From Bordetella parapertussis (lineage in GTDB: Bacteria > Pseudomonadota > Gammaproteobacteria > Burkholderiales > Burkholderiaceae_B): a DNA stretch of 50,188 nucleotides. The notes beneath the pieces are model-generated. The model saw nothing but the letters and a program-made list of their open reading frames with translations, did no database searches and was not told where the DNA came from. Numbering within the stretch: the first letter of the stretch is position 1; each line of letters begins with the position of its first letter. A program made the translations under genes and the position numbers. Shown piece after piece: positions 44,645 through 50,188 of this stretch. The stretch is from the NCBI GenBank assembly GCA_945903445.1, contig CAMDNZ010000021.1, positions 1-50,188 of the forward strand, read 5' to 3'.

Positions 44645-44994
44645 CTCGGAGTCGGCCTACCGGTTTGCCGTGCGCGATGGGCGCGGCGTAGCTGTGCCGG
44701 AGGCGGGTCTTGCTGGGTTCAGGGGACACTGAAGAACTGCAGGTGGCAAGCGTGGCTGCCGAGCTACCACTGGGACACTAGGCCCGGCAACCGATCGGTA
44801 GGCGCAGCGATAGTGCGCGCGCGCGACCAAGGCCCAAGCGGGCGGCCAGCGACAACGTGATGGCTCGACCTTTCGCGCAGCGCGACACGGCGCTGGCGTG
44901 GCCAGCGGGCGTCGAGGCGGGGGAGGTCGTCGAGAAATTCATGCGCTCAAGCATAACCAGGGTTGGCAAAAATGCGCAAGCCCTGGCTTTCTTC
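44645..44994. other. Leader region of leuA, no clear gene
   Basis: 350 bases between leuA and the membrane-protein gene. The leftward leader of leuA must lie here. A 63-codon minus-strand frame (44778-44969) has only one Leu-Leu-type cluster (SLAARLGLGRARALSLRL) and no clear ribosome binding site. I did not find a convincing leucine attenuator, T-box or terminator/antiterminator pair. Confidence 0.35.
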
Positions 44995-45651
44995 CTAATC
45001 GCCCAGATTACCGAGTCGAGGTTCGACCGGGCCGCGCCGGGAAGCGGCGGGACGCGCCTGCGACGCTGCGTCAGCCATCGAACGATTGGGCCGGTCGGTA
45101 GCGGGGGCGGTGTCGGTCAGGCCGCTGCCTTGCAGTAGTGCCGTTTGCTCGCGGACGATGGCCAGTTTGTCCACACGTCCGTGATTCAATTCGTCGCGTG
45201 CCCGGCGTAAATCGCCTAAAGTGAAGGGCTCGTCGCGATTGGCCCAGCTCCAGCTCAGTACGTCCCGGGTTTCTGGCGACACGCGTTGGGCGACGTGGCT
45301 GAACGTGTCGGCATCGACAGGTGCCGCGCGACTGGACTCGATATGGGCATTGATCCACGCTCGAACCGAGAAGAAGACGATCAGAGACCAGATCGCAACG
45401 ACCGCCCACCATAGATAAGGCCCGATGGTGGTCATTAAATCGACGGCCTGTTGGCCCAGCGCCGATAGCGTGGCGTAGTCCAGCCGCCGTCCGAAATTCA
45501 GGATGACCGAGCCGATCCAGAGCCAGACAAGCGTCGCGATCCCGATCACGATGGCGCGCAACAGCAGTTTAGGCGCAGACAGCTTGCGCAGGGTTTGCCC
45601 AATCAGGCGGCTGTCGGCCCTAAGGCGCTCGGCGGAAGTCGGATTCATCAT
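44995..45651 (-). CDS. Hypothetical inner-membrane protein with two membrane segments
   Basis: 218-aa protein, family not recognised. Two hydrophobic segments lie near residues 29-52 (LLLRAIVIGIATLVWLWIGSV) and 75-98 (YLWWAVVAIWSLIVFFSV). They are followed by a soluble helical part with charged stretches (FTLGDLRRARDELNHGRVDKL) and a disordered, Arg/Pro/Ala-rich tail. The start codon at 45649-45651 lies on top of the first possible ATG of the divergent rpoN frame (45650), so the two promoters must lie inside each other's coding regions. No function assigned. Confidence 0.7.
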   Translation of the reverse strand: MMNPTSAERLRADSRLIGQTLRKLSAPKLLLRAIVIGIATLVWLWIGSVILNFGRRLDYATLSALGQQAVDLMTTIGPYLWWAVVAIWSLIVFFSVRAWINAHIESSRAAPVDADTFSHVAQRVSPETRDVLSWSWANRDEPFTLGDLRRARDELNHGRVDKLAIVREQTALLQGSGLTDTAPATDRPNRSMADAASQARPAASRRGPVEPRLGNLGD

Positions 45652-45667
45652 GCAAAATATTGTACCT

Positions 45668-47122
45668 ATGAGTCGACCCGCTTTAGAACTTCGTTCGGGT
45701 CAGCATTTGACGCTGACGCCACAATTGCAACAGTCCATCCGGCTGCTGCAGTTGTCGACGCTCGACCTCGAACTGGAGATTTCTCAAGCGCTGGCCGACA
45801 ATCCCCTGCTTGAACGCAGCGAAGAGGGCGACGGCCGAGAGGCTGCGGACATCGGCGAATCGGGCGCAGAGTCTGCCGCTGACGACGCCGATCGTCGCGC
45901 GGACACGGCCTCGGACCTGCTGGACGCGCTGAGCGCGCCCGGGCAGGGCAACGGCGCCGATCACGGCGACGACGATCCTGGATTGCCCGAGGCTGCGGGC
46001 GCCATCAGTCTGCAAGCCTATCTGCTCGAGCAGCTCAATACGACCCGGGCGAGCGAGCGCGACCGCGCGCTGATTGCCGTGCTGATCGCCGAGCTGGACG
46101 AGAACGGTTATCTCGGCTCGCCCCTGGACGATATCGCCGCGTGGTTCGAGGCCGATGAGGGTCCGGGCGACGGCGATCCTCCCGATCTGGACGAGTTGGC
46201 GGCGGCTTTGCGCCTGTTGCAATCCTTCGATCCGCCCGGCATAGGCGCGACCGATTTGGCCGACTGCCTCGTATTGCAGCTTCAGCCCTAGTTACACGAT
46301 GCCTCTGCCGAAGTGCTGTCGATGGCGCGGGAGATTTGTAAGTCCCATTTGGCATTGTTGGCCACTGGCAACTTGGCCCGGGTGCGCGAGGCCGTCGGCG
46401 GTGACATGCCGACGGTGCGTGCGGCGCATCAATTGATCGTGCGCTTGAATCCCCGTCCCGGTCGGGCGTGGACGGTGCCTGCGGCCGATTTCGCCATTCC
46501 AGACGTCGTCGTGCGCAAAGTGGGGCGGCAATGGCGGGCTGCTTTAAATCCTGCTGCGGTGCCCAAGCTGCGAGTCAATGGCTTGTACGCGCAGCTGCTG
46601 GGTAATCAGCGCGCCTCGCAGCACGCCGGCCTGGCGGCTCAGTTACAACAGGCCAAGTGGATGATCAAAAACGTGGAGCAGCGCTTCGACACCATCATGC
46701 GGGTCTCGCAAGCGATCGTCGATCGTCAGTCGGATTTCTTGTCCGACGGGCCAGCGGCCATGCGTCCCCTGATTTTGAAAGATATCGCCGAAGTGCTGGG
46801 TATGCACGAATCGACCATTTCCCGCGCCACGACCCAGAAGTTCATGCTGACGCCGTTTGGCACCCTCGAGCTCAAGCGGTTTTTCGGATCGGGTGTGGCA
46901 ACAGATAGCGGAGACTTGGCCTCCGCGACAGCGGTTCAAGCCCTGATTCGCAAGCTGGTCGATCAAGAGAATCCGTCCAAGCCCCTTTCGGATAACCAGC
47001 TGACCGCCAAGCTGGCCGAAGCAGGCATTGTGATTGCCCGGCGTACGGTCGCGAAATATCGCGAGTCGTCGCGCATCGCACCGGCTTCATTGCGGCGATC
47101 CCGTGCAGCGGCACGGGGGTGA
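45668..47122 (+). pseudogene. rpoN: RNA polymerase sigma-54 factor, interrupted by in-frame amber codon
   Basis: Encodes sigma-54 but with TAG at 46289-46291 (about codon 208), in the same reading frame throughout, so this is a nonsense change, not a frameshift. Before it: the Gln-rich activator region (LTLTPQLQQSIRLLQLSTLDLE), an acidic linker (about 50-110) and the first part of the core-binding domain (to GIGATDLADCLVLQLQP). After it: the rest of the core-binding domain, the helix-turn-helix DIAEVLGMHESTISRATTQKF and an intact RpoN box ARRTVAKYRES. If read through, the protein would be 484 aa, a normal length. Without suppression no DNA-binding sigma-54 can be made. A restart at ATG 46322 lacks a ribosome binding site. 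Start chosen at 45668; 45650 is possible. Confidence 0.9.
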
Positions 47123-47253
47123 GATGCGCTGATCGGGCGCTCGGTTCGCGCCGATTGTGACCGCTTGGCCGGTCCTTGCATGGCACAGCGCAGCCTGGGG
47201 ATCGGTGTTAGCGCTTTGAATTTGAAGGATAAGTGGAGATTTCGCCAAACCAC

Positions 47254-47289
47254 TTGCGACTTGGGCAATTATTTTCGATAATTGTTCTC
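47254..47289 (+). promoter_or_regulatory. bfd promoter with overlapping palindrome (Fur-box-like)
   Basis: -35 TTGCGA at 47254-47259 and -10 GATAAT at 47277-47282 are 17 bases apart, placing the transcription start at about 47289-47290, the A of the bfd start codon. A perfect inverted repeat CAATTAT-TTTCG-ATAATTG (47266-47284) covers the -10, and GATAATTGTTCTCAT resembles half of a Fur box. Fur with iron bound here would block bfd, as expected for this gene. Confidence 0.65.
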
Positions 47290-47655
47290 ATGTACATTTG
47301 CATATGCAATGCGGTGACCGAAAACCAAGTGCGCGCGTCCGTCGAGGCGGGGGCCACTTCGTTGGACGATCTGCACATCGATCTGGGCGTCGCCTCGTGC
47401 TGCGGGCGATGTGCCGTCACGGCAGTCGAGTATTTGCCGGGCGGTCGCCGTTGTTCGCGCGCCGAGCATTGCGACGCCGCCGCCGCGTGCGAAAGCGCTT
47501 CCCAGCCGATGCCGCAACCCGCTGCACAACCATTGCATTTCTCTCGCCCTACACGCATCCACGTTCACCCGGTCGCGCACACCGCCTCGCCGGTTCATGC
47601 TCAGTCGTCAGAGTCCGCGCAGCGCAGCATGCGACGCACCGCACTTGCGGCTTGA
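47290..47655 (+). CDS. bfd: Bacterioferritin-associated ferredoxin, with C-terminal extension
   Basis: The first 60 residues are a classic Bfd: [2Fe-2S] ligands Cys4 and Cys6 (MYICICNAV) and Cys38 and Cys41 (CCGRC). Bfd reduces the iron core of bacterioferritin to release iron. The protein is 121 aa where Bfd is usually about 65-90. The extra part is rich in Pro, Ala, His and Cys (CSRAEHCDAAAAC, HFSRPTRIHVHPVAH). The ATG at 47290 is chosen because Bfd proteins begin MYVCLC-like; a GTG at 47233 would add 19 residues before it. No ribosome binding site precedes the ATG, in line with a leaderless mRNA. Its partner bfr lies 376 bases downstream. Confidence 0.85.
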   Translation: MYICICNAVTENQVRASVEAGATSLDDLHIDLGVASCCGRCAVTAVEYLPGGRRCSRAEHCDAAAACESASQPMPQPAAQPLHFSRPTRIHVHPVAHTASPVHAQSSESAQRSMRRTALAA

Positions 47656-48031
47656 CCGCCATAGGGTCACGGCAAGCGAACGCAGTTACAGGTGCCGTTA
47701 CAAAATAACGACATCCCTGATTGGCCCGATCCGGTACCGGTTCGCTTGGCAATGTCCCCAGGTTTTAGCCTCGATCTGCCCGCGGATTAAGGTGTTCATT
47801 CGCGTCTCGATTGCCGCAGCGCTTGTATTGGCGTGCTGCCGTCCTCAGCCACACGCACACTTATAGTCATTCTCATTCGTGCTACGCTTCCCGCTCATGT
47901 TCGCGCTGCGGTTCACGACTTGAGGGTAGGACTATAGGCGGCAGTGGGCGCGGGTGTTATCTTGGCCGACGTTACCGCTTTCTATGACGCTGCGGCGCAC
48001 TTTCGCATCGTCTCACCCTATCGGAGTTCCT
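47656..48031. other. Spacer between bfd and bfr
   Basis: 376 bases with no credible gene. It contains the Fur-box-like sequence at 47860-47878 and a GTTA-CAAAA-TAAC inverted repeat near 47696-47708. The bfr ribosome binding site CGGAG lies at about 48022-48026. A clear sigma-70 promoter for bfr was not found. Confidence 0.4.
47860..47878 (-). promoter_or_regulatory. Fur-box-like site upstream of bfr
   Basis: Read on the minus strand the 19 bases are GAATGAGAATGACTATAAG, close to the common Fur-site form with TGAGAATGA. It lies about 155 bases before the bfr start. No promoter hexamers in the right place could be fixed, so whether it represses bfr, or a transcript I do not see, is open. Confidence 0.45.
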
Positions 48032-48511
48032 ATGAAAGGCGACCCTCAAGTCATCAAGTTTCTCAACGCGCAGCTCACCAACGAACTGACCGCAATCAAC
48101 CAGTATTTCCTGCATGCGCGCATGCTGAACCACTGGGGCTTCGAGAAACTGGGCAAGCACGAGTACGAAGAGTCGATTGGCGAGATGAAGCATGCCGACT
48201 TGCTGATCAAGCGCATTTTCATGCTGGACGGTCTGCCCAACCTGCAAGACTTGCACAAGCTGTTGATCGGTGAGAATGTCCCCGAATTGCTGGCCTGTGA
48301 TTTGAAGGTCGAGCAGGGCGCTCAGGCCACCGTGAAAGAAGCCATCGCATACTGCGAGTCGGTGCGCGACTTCGTGTCGCGCGACATCTTCCAAACCATT
48401 CTGGACGACACCGAAGAGCACATCGATTATCTGGAAACACAACTGGGTCTGATCGATCAGGTGGGCGTGCAGAATTACCTGCAATCGCAACTGGGCGGCT
48501 CGAACGAGTAA
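48032..48511 (+). CDS. bfr: Bacterioferritin
   Basis: 159-aa haem-containing ferritin that forms 24-subunit shells storing iron. It aligns without gaps to the textbook Bfr. Ferroxidase ligands Glu18, Glu51, His54, Glu94 and His130 and the haem ligand Met52 (GEMKHAD) are present. The usual Glu at position 127 (ExxH of helix D) is Thr here (DDTEEHID), with Glu at 128 and 129. GGAG precedes the ATG by six bases. It works with bfd upstream, which reduces and frees the stored iron. A terminator follows. Confidence 0.95.
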   Translation: MKGDPQVIKFLNAQLTNELTAINQYFLHARMLNHWGFEKLGKHEYEESIGEMKHADLLIKRIFMLDGLPNLQDLHKLLIGENVPELLACDLKVEQGAQATVKEAIAYCESVRDFVSRDIFQTILDDTEEHIDYLETQLGLIDQVGVQNYLQSQLGGSNE

Positions 48512-48519
48512 GTGTTTTT

Positions 48520-48556
48520 GGGGGCGCTGTAGCGCAGATTTCAGCGTCCCCGTTTT
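48520..48556 (+). terminator. Intrinsic terminator after bfr
   Basis: GGGGGCGCTG at 48520-48529 pairs fully (one G-U pair) with CAGCGTCCCC at 48542-48551, followed by GTTTTC. It lies nine bases after the bfr stop. Confidence 0.75.
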
Positions 48557-48609
48557 CAGCGAAGCCTGTACAAACCAATCGTTCGTCGGTCGATGCGGGC
48601 AATGGCGGC

Positions 48610-50042
48610 TTACTCGGGCTGCGGTAAGCGCATTGCCTCGATTCTACGGTTGGCCTTATCGCTGAAAGGCAAACCCCAGCGGCTGAAGTAGTCTCGGAGG
48701 TCGTGTCCTGCCGCACGGCTATAAGCTTCGACCACGTAGTCGAGCCGGTCCTCGACCCGTCTCAGGTGGGGGGAGCGCTTTCCTATCGACCCGTCGGGCA
48801 ACCCATAGGTGACGCGCAGCATAGCTTGACTGGCCGTGCTGAAAAAGTCCGGTCCGTAGCTGGCGCTCAAGAACATAAAGAATTTTAGGCGCTCCCACGG
48901 GTCGATATCGCCGTACTTGGCGTGGTGCACATTCGATCTTAGAAAATCGGCTACAGCGTTTTCGTTCCAAGCCGGATAGCCGCTCATGCGTGGATGGCAC
49001 TCATTCGGCGCACGCTCGCCCAGAAACGCCCGGCATGCTTGAAGAGCGTACTTGTCACGAGTCTGCTTGCGAAATATTTGCGAGTCGTCTATCGAAACAT
49101 AGGAGTCCGCCATCGTCTCCCAAAATTCCCACTGCATCATCGATTCGTCGATTTTTGGGAAGCGTGCATACAACACGCCTTGCGACGGTTTGAATAGCGG
49201 CTCGGAGCCGTCCATGCCGTCGAGACGTTCGTACAATGAAGTGGTTCGCAGCATATAGGCGAGGGTCGAACTCGCCGTGCCCGCCCTATCGTGTACCCGA
49301 GACGTGTTGGCGGTCACGATCGTACGTCCGTTGAAATACAGCTTATTTGCGGACATTTGAAATGGTCGGCTGTCTACCCAATCCTCCGGAGTGGTTTGCC
49401 CCAAAATGAACAGGGGGTGTTCCCATCCGCCTGAGATCGATATTTTGACGAACTCGTCGTCGAGCTGAGCATCCGGATGGCTGCAACCGAGCATCAAGAC
49501 ACCTGGCTCTGAAAAATGATAGATCGTCTCGCCGTTTGCGTTCAGTGGAATCCGGTCCTCTTCTCGCACCCCATGCAAAAACGACGTGCTCGTGGCGGCA
49601 TAGCACTGACTCTCCGGCGGCATGCGGCCGGCTTTGATCACAATGCTATTGCCCTGGTGGCTGTAGGTCCGGGTGGGATACATGAAATCTTGCGCATATT
49701 TGCCGTAGCGGCCATCGGTAAGCATTTCCGTCCGTTGAGCGATGGGCAGTTGGAACGTCTCGCCCTGTCCCACTGGGTAGATCGTCATGGCTCGCTTCAA
49801 CCAATACAGCGGATGACCACCATTTTCAGATTGTCTAATCGCTTCGGCCGGTTTGGCACGTAGTGCTTCAAGTGGTGATTCGATGCGAGCGAGTGCGTCG
49901 ACGAAGGTCGGCCGATGCACATGTGCCTCCCACCAGTGCGGGCTGGCAGGTTCCGGATTGATTTCAGATGCGGCCTCGGAAAGCGCGTGAGGCGGTCCGA
50001 CGTGGGCGTGGACAGCCAAGGTGCACAGGGCGGCCGCTAAGG
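48610..50042 (-). pseudogene. Secreted M60/enhancin-like protein, 5' end removed by IS insertion
   Basis: About 470 residues remain. The frame stays open past a TTG at 50019 up to the insertion junction near 50042. The upstream residues LAAALCTLAVHA are the rest of a signal peptide whose start codon and basic N-terminus are lost. The middle resembles the beta-rich part of M60-like proteins (ISISGGWEHPLFILGQTTPEDW), and the C-terminal third has the family's WERLKFFMFLSASYGPDFF and DLRDYFSRWGLPFS patterns. The HExxH zinc motif of M60 peptidases is not present anywhere. It may be an inactive relative or another related family. Probably not made or not exported in this strain unless a start inside the IS is used. 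Confidence 0.5.
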
Positions 50043-50188
50043 TGTATTAGTCAAAACTTAATCTGACATTTTCGTTAACCTAGGGCAAGAGCCCTGAAAG
50101 GAAAAGTCAGAGATGAACATGGCCCAGAATCATAAGGTAATCCGAAACAAGATAGGGCTGCTGAAGCTAGCCGAGCAGCTGGACAATG
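50043..50188 (+). mobile_element. IS481-family-like insertion sequence, left end, truncated by window edge
   Basis: The element probably starts at TGT (50043), the end base triplet used by IS481-type elements, within the AT-rich terminal sequence TGTATTAGTCAAAACTTAAT. The junction falls exactly where the coding frame of the secreted gene breaks off. The transposase gene starts 70 bases in. The far end and the target duplication are outside the window, so the exact boundary is inference. Confidence 0.6.
50113..50188 (+). CDS. IS481-family-like transposase, N-terminal fragment
   Basis: Only 25 codons are in the window: MNMAQNHKVIRNKIGLLKLA and on. This is the start of the helix-turn-helix DNA-binding region typical of one branch of IS481-type DDE transposases (VIRNKVGLLxLAxxLGxVSxAC pattern, from memory). 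GAAAGGAAAAG upstream of the ATG acts as ribosome binding site. It runs off the right edge. Confidence 0.65.
   Translation, partial: MNMAQNHKVIRNKIGLLKLAEQLDN

Noticed and set aside
44778..44969. Leucine-rich leader peptide for leuA attenuation
   Set aside because: No run of Leu codons, no ribosome binding site and no terminator/antiterminator pair was found; more likely a chance frame in G+C-rich DNA.
45650..47122. Frameshift as the cause of the broken rpoN
   Set aside because: Both halves are in the same reading frame; a single TAG codon is the only interruption.
47411..47866. Alternative plus-strand frame through bfd and the following spacer
   Set aside because: Composition is Arg/Pro-rich as expected for an out-of-frame reading of bfd; no start signal.
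1..50188. tRNA, rRNA or CRISPR array
   Set aside because: No cloverleaf-like segments ending in CCA or T-arm consensus, no rRNA-like stretches and no regularly spaced repeats were noticed in the intergenic regions.

Overview
The window is about 50 kb of a chromosome with high G+C. Gene content and order point to a betaproteobacterium of the order Burkholderiales, most likely the Alcaligenaceae (Bordetella/Achromobacter relatives). The evidence is the SAH-riboswitch/ahcY/holin-like/metF block, the argS/SPOR/dsbA block, the dprA/def/fmt block with rsmB/DUF4390/ntrY/ntrX/trkA/trkH further on, and the many orphan or LIV-type periplasmic binding proteins. No rRNA, tRNA or CRISPR array was seen.

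Layout. 1-650: a possible 33-codon gene and its terminator on the minus strand, then the ahcY promoter and SAH riboswitch. 654-3357: SAM-cycle operon (ahcY, small membrane protein, metF). 3320-12626: a Crp/Fnr regulator divergent from a LIV-type ABC transporter operon that also encodes an acyl-CoA synthetase and a PaaK-like adenylation protein, probably for uptake and CoA activation of a carboxylic acid. 12788-16679: orphan amino-acid binding protein, small membrane protein, HMG-CoA lyase, DprA. 16954-19662: def-fmt, then HAD phosphatase and LOG-family genes on the other strand. 19718-22012: a two-gene, lower-G+C island coding for an alpha-xenorhabdolysin/YaxAB-like binary pore-forming toxin. 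22431-24375: ferritin-like protein and RimO. 24543-32487: RsmB, DUF4390 protein, the NtrY/NtrX-like two-component system and the TrkA/TrkH potassium uptake system, apparently one long transcription unit. 32873-44644: housekeeping and biosynthetic genes (GCS2-type ligase, BioC, ComF, TrmL, MetC-like, DsbA, SPOR protein, ArgS, ProX-like binding protein, LeuA). 44995-48511: a membrane protein divergent from a broken rpoN, then the iron-storage pair bfd and bfr with Fur-box-like sites. 48610-50188: a secreted M60/enhancin-like gene whose 5' end is cut off by an IS481-type insertion sequence that runs off the window.

Most notable points. (1) rpoN (sigma-54) carries an in-frame amber codon at about codon 208, and the NtrX-like regulator in the same window lacks the sigma-54-activating AAA+ domain. 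(2) A XaxAB/YaxAB-type cytolysin pair sits in a betaproteobacterial housekeeping region. (3) bfd has a well-spaced promoter overlapped by a perfect palindrome, placing the transcription start at the ATG, so the mRNA is probably leaderless. (4) An insertion sequence has removed the start of a secreted M60-like protein that also seems to lack the HExxH zinc site.
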